Source: Roseiarcus sp043784465 (GTDB lineage: Bacteria > Pseudomonadota > Alphaproteobacteria > Rhizobiales > Beijerinckiaceae). From it: a stretch of DNA of 16,970 nucleotides. The DNA is taken from the NCBI GenBank assembly GCA_043784465.1, contig JAYVYJ010000112.1, positions 1 through 16,970 of the forward strand, given 5' to 3'. Position numbers and translations under genes: made by a program. The notes beneath the pieces are model-generated. The model had not been told where the DNA came from. It searched no databases and worked only from the letters and a program-made list of their open reading frames with translations. This document shows, one piece after another, positions 7,119 through 14,016 of this stretch; the first letter of the stretch is position 1; each line of letters starts with the position of its first letter.

Positions 7119-7150
7119 CTCCTTCGAGCGCGCCAGGCGCCGAGGGAGGG
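7119..7150 (+). promoter_or_regulatory. hairpin covering the ribosome binding site of the patatin-like gene
   Basis: CTCCTTCG (7119-7126) and GCGC (7128-7131) pair with GCGC (7137-7140) and CGAGGGAG (7141-7148). This gives about 12 pairs with one bulge and one G-U wobble. The 3' arm contains most of the Shine-Dalgarno sequence (GGAGG at 7145-7149) for the ATG at 7161. There is no T-run after it, so it does not look like a hisI terminator. Folding would limit ribosome access. Confidence 0.45.
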
Positions 7151-7160
7151 GGGTGCGTAG

Positions 7161-8105
7161 ATGAGCCTCGTCCTGTTCCGACGCCAACCGCCGGCGCCCG
7201 CGCCGGCGGCGCCCACGCCCAAGAAGCATCGACCCCGGATAGGCTTTGCGCTCGGCGCAGGCGTGGCGCGCGGCTGGGCGCACATAGGCGCGCTGCGTGA
7301 ACTTGCCGATCTCGGCATCGTGCCCGATGTGGTGGTGGGCGCCTCCATAGGCGCAGTGGTCGGGGGCTGCTTCGCCGGCGGGCGGCTCGACGCGCTGGAG
7401 ACGTTCGCGCGCTCGCTGACGCGGCGCAGCGTCTTCGGCCTCATCGACGTATCCTTACGCGGAGGCGGGCTGATGGGCGGCGACCGGCTGCGCCTGCGGT
7501 TGGAGGCGGCGCTCGGACAGCAGCGCATCGAAAATCTGCCGACCCGCTTCGTGGCCGTCGCCACCGAGATGAAATCTGGTCATGAGGTCTGGCTCAAATC
7601 GGGTCCCGTCTGCGACGCCCTGCGCGCCTCCTACGCGCTGCCCGGTATTTTCGAGCCCGTGAAAATGGGTGGCCGGTGGCTGTTCGACGGCGCCATCGTC
7701 AACCCGGTCCCCGTCAATGTCGCGCGCGCGTTCGGCGCGGAATATGTGCTGGCAATTTCCATTGGCAGCGACACGCCCAGCGGCGCCGCGGTGTTCGACA
7801 CCGAATCCGACGAGCCGCCCGCGCCCGCGCCGTCGTCCTGGCCGAGGTGGCTCGGCGGAGGCGGGCCTGATGCGGCGCCGGGCGTCGCCTCGGTGATGGT
7901 GCATACGTTCAACATTACGCAGGACCGCATCATGCGCTCGCGCCTGGCGGGCGATCCGCCCGACCATACGATCGCGATCAAAGCGAAAGCTTTCGGATTA
8001 TTCGAATTTCATCGCGCGGCCGAGCTGATTGAACTCGGCCGCGCGGCGGTGCGCAAGGCGGCGCCGGAGATCCTCGAACATCTGGACGCAGCTTCCGCCG
8101 GGTGA
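7161..8105 (+). CDS. patatin-like phospholipase (RssA-like)
   Basis: This is a 314-residue protein. A Pro/Ala-rich N-terminus (about 1-25) is followed by a patatin domain: the oxyanion loop GFALGAGVARGWAH (28-41), the nucleophile elbow VVGASIGA with Ser62, and the dyad Asp176 in LFDGAIVNPVP. These residues make up a complete Ser-Asp hydrolase active site. Such proteins hydrolyse acyl esters of lipids; the exact substrate is not predictable. A Pro-rich loop (about 216-240, EPPAPAPSSWPRW) interrupts the domain, and the C-terminal helical part (to 314) includes FEFHRAAELIELGRAAV. There is no signal peptide, so it is cytoplasmic or peripheral. The start has a purine-rich GAGGGAGGGGGG stretch upstream, partly within a hairpin. 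Confidence 0.92.
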   Translation: MSLVLFRRQPPAPAPAAPTPKKHRPRIGFALGAGVARGWAHIGALRELADLGIVPDVVVGASIGAVVGGCFAGGRLDALETFARSLTRRSVFGLIDVSLRGGGLMGGDRLRLRLEAALGQQRIENLPTRFVAVATEMKSGHEVWLKSGPVCDALRASYALPGIFEPVKMGGRWLFDGAIVNPVPVNVARAFGAEYVLAISIGSDTPSGAAVFDTESDEPPAPAPSSWPRWLGGGGPDAAPGVASVMVHTFNITQDRIMRSRLAGDPPDHTIAIKAKAFGLFEFHRAAELIELGRAAVRKAAPEILEHLDAASAG

Positions 8106-8166
8106 GGGCTTGACGCGGCGCCCGGCTTCGCGCCTTTCCGGGACGAGTAGCCGATGTGAGGCGATT

Positions 8167-8646
8167 TTGGACGAAACGGGAAAACCGCCGTTCTGGCGCG
8201 TGAAAAAACTGGACGAGATGACGGTTCCGGAGTGGGAGAGCCTTTGCGACGGCTGCGCCCGCTGCTGTCTGGTGAAGCTGGAAGACGAGGACACCGGCGA
8301 GATCCATTACACCGACGTCGCCTGCACGCTGCTCGACAGCGTCGCGTGCACGTGCCGCGATTACCCCAACCGACAGCGCAAAGTGCCCGATTGCGTGAAG
8401 CTGACGCCCGAATCGGTGCGCAATCTGTCCTGGCTGCCGGTGACTTGCGCCTATCGCCGGCTTGAGGAGGGCCGGGGTCTGGCGTGGTGGCACCCGCTGG
8501 TGTCGGGCCGGCGGGAGACGGTCGTGGAAGCCGGCGTTTCGGTGCAGGCGCGCATTTTCGCCAGCGAAGACGATTTGCCGAGCGCGCGCTGGATCGAGCG
8601 CATCGTCAAATGGCCCAACCGCCCGCCGCGCAAGCGCAAGGACTGA
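8167..8646 (+). CDS. YkgJ/UPF0260 family Cys-rich protein
   Basis: I chose the TTG at 8167, which has GAGG five bases upstream and gives 159 residues, the normal family length. The frame is open further up but lacks conserved text there. The opening FWRVKKLDEMTVPEWESLCDGC is typical. Nine cysteines (27, 30, 33, 34, 53, 61, 63, 76, 94) form CDGCARCC, DVACTLLD, ACTCRDY, VPDCV and PVTCAYR. This pattern suggests metal or iron-sulfur binding. AWWHPLVSG (about 106-114) is another family hallmark. The biochemical function of UPF0260 is not established. The gene lies 61 bases after the patatin-like gene and could share its transcript. Confidence 0.9.
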   Translation: MDETGKPPFWRVKKLDEMTVPEWESLCDGCARCCLVKLEDEDTGEIHYTDVACTLLDSVACTCRDYPNRQRKVPDCVKLTPESVRNLSWLPVTCAYRRLEEGRGLAWWHPLVSGRRETVVEAGVSVQARIFASEDDLPSARWIERIVKWPNRPPRKRKD

Positions 8647-8672
8647 TTCCCCCAAACTTGCGAACCCACCGT

Positions 8673-8811
8673 CGTCATGGCCGGTTTTGTCCCGGCCATC
8701 CACGCCGCGCCGGAAGCGCCCGCCCGCAAGCCGCTCACTGTTTGTTTGTCAAACAATCAAGCGAATATATGCGCGAAGGCATGGATGGCCGGGACAGGCC
8801 CGGCGATGACG
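8673..8811. repeat. REP-like inverted repeat pair
   Basis: A 32-base element at 8673-8704 and its inverted copy at 8780-8811 match at 27 of 32 positions. Each copy is itself a hairpin; in the left copy ATGGCCGG (8677-8684) pairs perfectly with CCGGCCAT (8692-8699). The two copies enclose 75 bases containing a separate palindrome. Paired inverted palindromes of this kind are a known class of dispersed intergenic repeat in alphaproteobacteria. They lie between the 3' ends of the convergent YkgJ-like and porin genes, a favoured place for such elements. No transposase is present. Confidence 0.7.
8740..8758. promoter_or_regulatory. perfect AT-rich palindrome, operator-like
   Basis: TTGTTTG-T-CAAACAA (8742-8756) is a perfect 7-bp inverted repeat around one base, extended by one further pair after a mismatch. 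It stands out in a very GC-rich setting. The shape fits a dimeric repressor site (TetR-like), but no start codon lies nearby on either strand. It may simply be the core of the repeat element that surrounds it. Confidence 0.35.
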
Positions 8812-8849
8812 AAGTGATGGCTCCACGGTCGATGGGAGCGGCTCCCCAA

Positions 8850-8884
8850 ACAAAAACCCCGGGCGCGCGCCCCGGGGTTTCCTG
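8850..8884 (-). terminator. Rho-independent terminator of the porin gene
   Basis: Reading the - strand, AAACCCCGGG (from 8880 down to 8871) pairs with CCCGGGGTTT (8863 down to 8854), followed by a T-rich run TTTTTGTTT. The stem has 10 pairs around a GC-rich loop and begins about 25 bases after the porin stop codon. This is a textbook intrinsic terminator for a strongly expressed outer-membrane protein gene. Confidence 0.9.
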
Positions 8885-8904
8885 TTTCTGTCCGCAGCGT
8901 TCGA

Positions 8905-10422
8905 TCAGAAGCTGACGCGCACGCCGCCTGTCAGGGCCGTGTTGTTGTTGACGAAGAATCCGTTCGCCATGCCGCCGTTCACCTTCGAGAACATGACTCC
9001 GCCATAAACGTCGACGCGCTTGTAGGGGCGCCAATCGACCGAGCCGGAGATTGCGTCCTCGTGGCCCGCGCACCTGGCGTTGCGCGTGCCCTGGGGCGTG
9101 TAGCCGGAATTCGCGGGCGTGCCGGCGGGCAGGGCGATGGCGGGCAGACAGTCCGTCGCGATCTGCGTCGCGCCGAGATAGTTGTTCTGCCACACGTGGT
9201 AATAAGCGCCGATCAGGTCGACGTTGGGCAACACGGCGAATTTGGCCCCCGTCCACAACACCTGCTGGACCTTCGCAAGGGGAAAGGCGTTGCCCTGCGT
9301 ATTGACGCCCGCCGCGCCATAGAGCGCCTGAACGCCGCCGTTGAAATAGCCGATGGTCGGGCCGGCGGGCAGATCGCTCGGGTTGCTCAGCCGCTCGTAG
9401 GCGTAGCCTGAGTAAAGCGTGAACCTGTCCCATTTGTATTTGCCGGCGATCTGGACCGAGTTTTCGTTCGAAATCGTGGCCTTCAGCAAAGTCGGCGAAA
9501 CCTGATTTGGAAGCCCGACGCCGTTGAACGTGCTGAGGTTCACGGCGTCCTTGGCGTATTCGTAGACGGCGTCGACCGAGAAGCCGTTCCAGTCGAAGCC
9601 GCCGGTCACTTCATAGGCGAATTTGGCGTTGTTGCCCGCGCCCCAGCCGCCGACCTGGCTCATCGCGCCCACACGGACGCTGTGATCGGAATAGAGATAC
9701 TTGATCGAGTTGTTGTAGCGCGCCAGTTCGGTGTTGCCGAGGCCGCCGCCGAAGGTCGAGGAATTGCCGATCAGCGAGAACGCGTTCGCGCCGCCCTGCG
9801 GGTCATACAGGGAGTTGGCGATATCGTTGGAGAACGCATACTGGCGCCCGTAGGTCAACGTGCCGAAGGTCTTGTTCTGCACGCCGGCGTAGGCGCGGGT
9901 GTTGATCGGGCCGTAGGTGCGGCTCGAGTCGGTGTTGTAGCTCTGGAAGAACTGCGGCAGATTGTTCTGGCTGACCAGCGAGCGCGGGCCGTTGAGGAAT
10001 TGCAGCGAATAGGGGTCGAAGCCCGCGTTCACGTCGCCGATGAAGTACCAGTCCTCGACGATCTTCTCTTTCCATTTAATGCCGATGTTCGACGTCCCAA
10101 GCCCGTTGGGCACGCCCTGCCAACCGGCGCCGTGGCTCTGCTTGCTGATCAACTCGCCGACAGCGATCTGGTTGTACGGGTTAAACCGCGCCTTGTTGGT
10201 GGAATAGCCCCCGCCGACGTCGATGGCGCCGTAGACCGTGATGCCCCAATAGGTCAGCGGGCAATCGGACGCACTGGAATCGAGCCATGTCCAGAAGGTT
10301 GCGTAGCAATTGGGCTTCTCCGGGACCGGAGCGGCCTTTCGGGTCGGCAGATCGGCGCCTTGAGCGCTGGAAGCAAGGGCGAACAGCGCGCCGCCCGCAA
10401 GCAGTATGGATTTCAGTTTCAT
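8905..10422 (-). CDS. outer-membrane porin
   Basis: The start is the ATG at 10420-10422 (505 aa), which begins a classical signal peptide, MKLKSILLAGGALFALASSAQG, with cleavage before ADLP. The open frame runs further upstream but without coding features. The mature protein is rich in alternating polar/aromatic beta strands (for example YWGITVYGAIDVGGGYS) with many Gly, Asn and Tyr. It ends in GGVRVSF, the terminal Phe used by the BAM complex. Inner parts such as TYGRQYAFSNDIANSLYD and KYKWDRFTLYSGYAYERL resemble general porins of alphaproteobacteria. Two early Cys (39 and 54) and two late Cys are unusual for a porin and could form disulfides. A strong terminator follows. Channel selectivity cannot be read from the sequence. 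Confidence 0.92.
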   Translation of the reverse strand: MKLKSILLAGGALFALASSAQGADLPTRKAAPVPEKPNCYATFWTWLDSSASDCPLTYWGITVYGAIDVGGGYSTNKARFNPYNQIAVGELISKQSHGAGWQGVPNGLGTSNIGIKWKEKIVEDWYFIGDVNAGFDPYSLQFLNGPRSLVSQNNLPQFFQSYNTDSSRTYGPINTRAYAGVQNKTFGTLTYGRQYAFSNDIANSLYDPQGGANAFSLIGNSSTFGGGLGNTELARYNNSIKYLYSDHSVRVGAMSQVGGWGAGNNAKFAYEVTGGFDWNGFSVDAVYEYAKDAVNLSTFNGVGLPNQVSPTLLKATISNENSVQIAGKYKWDRFTLYSGYAYERLSNPSDLPAGPTIGYFNGGVQALYGAAGVNTQGNAFPLAKVQQVLWTGAKFAVLPNVDLIGAYYHVWQNNYLGATQIATDCLPAIALPAGTPANSGYTPQGTRNARCAGHEDAISGSVDWRPYKRVDVYGGVMFSKVNGGMANGFFVNNNTALTGGVRVSF

Positions 10423-10568
10423 CGTTCCGTCGCCCCGTAGACCCGTCGTCGCCGTGACCGGCGCTCGCCCAAAAATACCACCGCCGCCGGCCGATCGTCG
10501 CGACCTTGTCGGGCTACGGTCCTGAGCGCATCTCGCCCGCAAACCCCAGCCGTAACGGCGTACGCAGC

Positions 10569-10602
10569 GATATAAACCGAGTATGACACGTCTGTGACAC
10601 AG
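10569..10602 (-). promoter_or_regulatory. candidate porin promoter with OmpR-family direct repeat
   Basis: On the - strand two copies of GTGTCA are separated by five bases (10600-10595 and 10589-10584), an exact 11-base period typical of OmpR/PhoP-family response regulator sites. The first copy is also part of CTGTG-A-CACAG on the other strand. Nine bases downstream of the second copy lies TATATC (10574-10569), a plausible -10 element. The repeats would then cover the -35 region. The transcript leader would be about 140 bases. Nothing else is seen in the 10423-10568 stretch. Confidence 0.4.
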
Positions 10603-10697
10603 TCTACCGTTCCCCTACACCATGCCGCCTCAAACGCCTCGGTTCCGCCTCTTTTGAAAGGGGCGTTGCCGTTATGCCACAATTATCATAGCGCAAA

Positions 10698-10712
10698 GGC
10701 GGGTTCGCCGCC
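10698..10712 (-). terminator. weak hairpin after the protease gene
   Basis: On the - strand GGCGG-CGAAC-CCGCC begins three bases after the stop codon of the S1 protease gene and is followed by TTTG. The stem has only five base pairs and the T-run is short, so it is at best a weak terminator. Confidence 0.3.
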
Positions 10713-10714
10713 GC

Positions 10715-11440
10715 TCAAAGCCCCCAGCGCGCCCGGATCGTCTCGATCCACTTGCGCGCCGGCGCGGCCAGCGGCCCCTGGGTGATCGCACCGCAACCGC
10801 GTCCGGCGACCCCGTTCGTCCACGCGACGACTGCGACCACGCGGCCCTCGCCGTCAAACAGCGGGCCGCCCGAATCGCCATGACAGGCGCCTAGCTCTCC
10901 CCCTGCCGGATCGCTCGTCCAGAGCGTGACTTTCGAGACCGGCGCCACCACGCCCAGCGTCGCCGTCCGCAGCCGCCCGTCGCTCGGCGGCCCACCCTCG
11001 CGCGTAATTCCGAAACCTGCCAGCGTCACCGACGCCCCGAGCGCGGGCGGCTCGCCTAGTTCGGAGAATCGCAACCCATCCAGAGGCGTCGCCGTCTCGA
11101 CAAGCCCCAAGTCCACCGAGACCCGACGCAATCGAGTCGCGTCCGCGTCGTAACCCGGATGGCGCGCGGTCGCGGCGACCGCAACCGGCGCCGGCTTGCC
11201 CCCGGCCCGGACGACGACCAGCATGTTGCGCGCGTCGGCGAGGCAATGGGCGGCGGTCAGAACGAGGCGGGGGCCGAGCGCGACGCCGCTGCACACGCGC
11301 TCGCGCGCGCCGTCCCGCGCCAGCACCATTACGACGCGGTCGACGTAAACCTCCCCGTCGCGGGCCGGGCCGACGATGGCGCGGGCGGACGAAACGAGGA
11401 CGACGAGGCCCGTCAGAAGGGCGAAGGTGGCGCGCAGCAT
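10715..11440 (-). CDS. secreted trypsin-fold (S1) serine protease
   Basis: This 241-residue protein has a signal peptide, MLRATFALLTGLVVLVSSARA, followed directly by IVGPARDG. The catalytic triad is complete: His65 in LTAAHC, Asp110 in SVDLGLVE and Ser190 in CHGDSGGPL. Cysteines 50/66 and 186/216 are placed for the two conserved disulfides. The residue at the base of the specificity pocket (six before the catalytic Ser) is Gly184, not the Asp of trypsin, so cleavage after Arg/Lys is not expected. There appears to be no propeptide: the mature N-terminus IVGP would come straight from signal peptidase cleavage. It is divergent from a PepSY-like gene and a two-component system, 88 bases apart. 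Confidence 0.92.
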   Translation of the reverse strand: MLRATFALLTGLVVLVSSARAIVGPARDGEVYVDRVVMVLARDGARERVCSGVALGPRLVLTAAHCLADARNMLVVVRAGGKPAPVAVAATARHPGYDADATRLRRVSVDLGLVETATPLDGLRFSELGEPPALGASVTLAGFGITREGGPPSDGRLRTATLGVVAPVSKVTLWTSDPAGGELGACHGDSGGPLFDGEGRVVAVVAWTNGVAGRGCGAITQGPLAAPARKWIETIRARWGL

Positions 11441-11488
11441 GGCTTCGCGCTACCCCTGCCGCCGCCGGCGTGCAAGCAGGGCCGGGCG

Positions 11489-11506
11489 TTCACGGCCTAT
11501 TCATGT
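11489..11506 (+). promoter_or_regulatory. TTCA-N7-TTCA direct repeat upstream of the PepSY/FeuPQ-like genes
   Basis: TTCACGG (11489-11495) and TTCATGT (11500-11506) lie exactly 11 bases apart in the 88-base gap between the divergent protease gene and the two-component operon. An 11-base period fits binding of an OmpR-family regulator, such as the one encoded downstream. The match between halves is only 5 of 7, and its sequence differs from the porin upstream repeat, so autoregulation is a guess. Confidence 0.25.
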
Positions 11507-11528
11507 CGGTGAGGACAAGCATCGCGCC

Positions 11529-11897
11529 ATGCGGCTGGGCTTAGCTATCTTCTTGCTTGCGTGCGCGACGCCGACGCTGGCCGGCCCCGCGCCGGCGGCG
11601 CCCGTCGAGGTCGAGGGCAAGCCTGCCGGCGCCAAAAAAGCCTGTCTTTCCGCTGCCGAAACGCGAGAGGAGATCAAAAACCACGGCTTGCGGGAACCGT
11701 TCGCAGCGTTGAGGTCCGCCGCGCAACATTTCAAGGCGGAGGCGCTTTCGGCCAAACTCTGCCGTATTGACGACGAATTTGTCTACGAAATCGCCCTTCT
11801 GCACAGGGATGGCCGGTATTTCCACGCCTTCGTCAACGCCACGACCGGAAAGCTGGTCGACAACAAACGCCTTGCGCCGGCTGCGCCCAAGACCTGA
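11529..11897 (+). CDS. small periplasmic PepSY-like protein, FeuN-like by position
   Basis: This 122-residue protein starts with a signal peptide (MRLGLAIFLLACATPTLA, then GPAPAAP). The body has LSAAETREEIKNHGLREPF, two Cys (38 and 77 or close by), and a C-terminal motif YEIALLHRDGRYFHAFVNATTGKLV that fits a PepSY fold (beta strand, turn, FVNATTGK-like strand). PepSY domains occur in protease propeptides and inhibitors and in proteins that modulate sensor kinases. The gene is 16 bases upstream of a FeuP-like regulator, matching Sinorhizobium meliloti, where a small periplasmic protein (FeuN) encoded with feuPQ restrains the kinase. The homology to FeuN is positional; I cannot verify sequence identity. 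Confidence 0.78.
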   Translation: MRLGLAIFLLACATPTLAGPAPAAPVEVEGKPAGAKKACLSAAETREEIKNHGLREPFAALRSAAQHFKAEALSAKLCRIDDEFVYEIALLHRDGRYFHAFVNATTGKLVDNKRLAPAAPKT

Positions 11898-11913
11898 CTG
11901 ACCGGGAACCCCC

Positions 11914-12594
11914 ATGCGCCTTTTAGTTGTTGAGGACGACCGCGATCTCAACCGCCAGATCGTCGCCGCGCTCGAAGGCGCCGGCTACGCCGTCGATCGC
12001 GCCTTCGACGGCGAGGACGGCGGCCATCTGGGCGAGACCGAGCCCTACGACGCCATCGTTCTGGACCTTGGCCTGCCCAAGCGCGACGGCGTGTCGGTGT
12101 TGCAGGGCTGGCGGCGCGGCGGCCGCATCATGCCGGTGCTGATCCTCACCGCGCGAGACCGCTGGAGCGAGAAGGTCGAGGGTTTCGACGCCGGCGCCGA
12201 CGATTATCTGACCAAGCCGTTCCACATGGAGGAGTTGCTCGCCCGGCTGCGCGCCCTGATGCGCCGCGCGGCGGGACACGCCACGAGCGAGATCGTCGTC
12301 GGCCCCGTGCGGCTCGACGCCCGCGCCGGACGCGTCACCGTCAACGAGGTCGCCGTCAAGCTGACGAGCCACGAATATCGCCTGCTTAGCTATCTCATGC
12401 ACCACACCGGCCGCATCGTCTCGCGCACCGAACTGGTCGAGCATCTGTACGATCAGGACTTCGACCGCGATTCCAACACCATCGAAGTGTTCGTCGGGCG
12501 GCTGCGCCGCAAGCTCGGCGTCGAGGTCATCCAGACCGCGCGAGGTCTCGGCTACATCGTCGAGGCGGAAGCGGGCGCCGGGGCCGCACGCTAG
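11914..12594 (+). CDS. feuP: OmpR/PhoP-family response regulator, FeuP-like
   Basis: This 226-residue protein has a receiver domain (1-115) with the acidic pair Asp8/Asp9, phosphoacceptor Asp51 in VLDLGLP, Thr79 and Lys101 in LTKPF. A winged-helix DNA-binding domain follows (about 125-220), with LTSHEYRLLSYLMHHTGRIVSR, the recognition region DRDSNTIEVFVGRLRRKLG and the C-terminal wing TARGLGYIV. The stretches RRAAGHATSEI, SRTELVEHLYDQDFDRDSN and VRLDARAGRVTVN agree closely with what I remember of FeuP in Brucella and Sinorhizobium, where the FeuPQ system controls cyclic glucan export (ndvA). It is followed after 11 bases by its kinase. Targets in this organism are unknown. Confidence 0.9.
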   Translation: MRLLVVEDDRDLNRQIVAALEGAGYAVDRAFDGEDGGHLGETEPYDAIVLDLGLPKRDGVSVLQGWRRGGRIMPVLILTARDRWSEKVEGFDAGADDYLTKPFHMEELLARLRALMRRAAGHATSEIVVGPVRLDARAGRVTVNEVAVKLTSHEYRLLSYLMHHTGRIVSRTELVEHLYDQDFDRDSNTIEVFVGRLRRKLGVEVIQTARGLGYIVEAEAGAGAAR

Positions 12595-12605
12595 GGACGT
12601 TTGAA

Positions 12606-13979
12606 TTGCGCAGGGTCTTCAAGGCGCGCTCCATCGCCTCGCGCCTGTTTCTGGCCGCCGCCGTCTGGTGCGCGCTGATACTCGTGGTGGCGGGCGTCGG
12701 CCTGTCCGCGCTGAACGCCAGTTCGACGGAAGACAATTTCGACGACACGCTGGAGCTGTATTCAAAGGCGCTTGTCGCCAATGTCGCGGTTGGCGCTGAA
12801 GAAGGCCGTGCGCCCCCTGTGGTCGCGCCGCAGTTCGAACTCGCGTTCTCCGGCTGGTATTGGCAGATCACTCGCCTCGACACGCCCAAGCCCGAGGTCC
12901 GCACCTCCAAATCGTTGTTCGGCTCGCAATTGCCGCGGCTGTCCGTCGCTGTGGCCGCGCCCGACAATTTTGCGCGCGGCTATGTGACGGGGCCGGGCGA
13001 CAAGCCTCTGCGCGTCATCGAGCGCGCCATCGATGCGGGCGAGGACGGACGCTTTCTCATCCTTGTCGCCGCCAACGCCGACGTCATGCAGGCGCAGGTG
13101 GTGCAGTTCGAATATGCGTTGAGCGCGACGTTTCTGGCGCTCGCGGCGGCGTTGATCGGCTCCACCGCGCTGGCGGTGCGCTTCGGCCTTCGCCCGTTGC
13201 GCCGCCTGCGCGAAGCGCTGAGCGCCATCCGGCGCGGCGAAGCCGAGAGGATTGCTGGCCAATATCCCGAAGACCTCGCGCCGCTCGCCGCCGAACTCAA
13301 CCTCCTGCTCGACGCCAACCGCGAGGTGGTGCGCCGCGCCCGCACTCAGGTCGGCAATCTCGCCCACGCCCTCAAAACCCCGCTCAGCGTCATCGTCAAC
13401 GAGGCCGACGCGAAAAGCCCGACGCTGGCCGAGAAAGTGGCCGAGCAGGCCGAGGTCATGACCCGGCAGGTGACTTTCTATCTCGACCGCGCGCGCGCCG
13501 CCGCGCGGGCGACCTCCATGGGCGTCTCGACCGAGTTCAGCCCCGTGCTCGACGGTCTCGTGCGCACGTTCCAGAAGGTCTATCGCGACCGCGGCGTGAC
13601 GTTCGAGGCTCATGCGGCGCCAGCTATAAGGTTCCGCGGCGAGGCGCAGGATCTGGCCGATCTCGTCGGCAACCTGCTCGACAACGCCGGCAAATGGGGA
13701 AATTCGCGCATCGAGGTGACGGCCGAACGCGAAGCGCCAGCGGACCCGACCGGCCGCAGCTATTTCGTCGTGCATATCGACGACGACGGCCCCGGCCTTG
13801 ACGCGAGCGCGCGTGCGGCGGCGCTGGAGCGCGGCCGGCGGCTCGACGAGTCGCGTCCCGGCTCGGGTCTCGGCTTGTCGATCGTCGTCGACCTCGCCGC
13901 CAATTACGGCGGCGCGCTCTCTTTCGGCGACAGTCCGCTGGGCGGCCTGCGCGCGACCTTGCGGTTGCCGGGCGCTTGA
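12606..13979 (+). CDS. feuQ: sensor histidine kinase, FeuQ/PhoQ-like
   Basis: The start is the TTG at 12606, with AGGGA eight bases upstream that overlaps the end of the regulator gene; the product is 457 residues. The first membrane helix is at about 11-35 and the second at about 170-193. They enclose a periplasmic sensor domain of about 130 residues (FSGWYWQITRLDTPKPE is in it). A HAMP-like segment follows (RPLRRLREALSAIRRGEAERI). The kinase core has the H-box VGNLAHALKTPLSVI with His254, the N-box DLVGNLLDNAGKW (Asn356, Asn360), IDDDGPGLD and GSGLGLSI. The HALKTPL form of the H-box is the PhoQ/FeuQ type. All catalytic residues are present. The signal is unknown; in Sinorhizobium FeuQ responds to low osmolarity. 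Confidence 0.9.
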   Translation: MRRVFKARSIASRLFLAAAVWCALILVVAGVGLSALNASSTEDNFDDTLELYSKALVANVAVGAEEGRAPPVVAPQFELAFSGWYWQITRLDTPKPEVRTSKSLFGSQLPRLSVAVAAPDNFARGYVTGPGDKPLRVIERAIDAGEDGRFLILVAANADVMQAQVVQFEYALSATFLALAAALIGSTALAVRFGLRPLRRLREALSAIRRGEAERIAGQYPEDLAPLAAELNLLLDANREVVRRARTQVGNLAHALKTPLSVIVNEADAKSPTLAEKVAEQAEVMTRQVTFYLDRARAAARATSMGVSTEFSPVLDGLVRTFQKVYRDRGVTFEAHAAPAIRFRGEAQDLADLVGNLLDNAGKWGNSRIEVTAEREAPADPTGRSYFVVHIDDDGPGLDASARAAALERGRRLDESRPGSGLGLSIVVDLAANYGGALSFGDSPLGGLRATLRLPGA

Positions 13980-14016
13980 GCCCCCAAGCGCCTGAGCCGC
14001 CAAGCGCCTGAGCGCC
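13971..14016 (+). repeat. 16-base tandem repeat and hairpin overlapping the kinase stop codon
   Basis: A 16-base unit starting CAAGCGCCTGAGC occurs twice in tandem (13985-14000 and 14001-14016). The first copy forms a perfect 8-bp hairpin with GGCGCTTG (13971-13978), whose last bases are the kinase stop codon; the loop is AGCCCC. The second copy can pair with the same arm, giving two alternative folds. No T-run follows, so it is not a standard terminator. Confidence 0.55.

Noticed and set aside
8647..8850. Insertion sequence remnant between the YkgJ-like and porin genes
   Set aside because: Inverted repeats are present, but there is no transposase fragment and no target duplication that I can see; a REP-like pair explains the symmetry.
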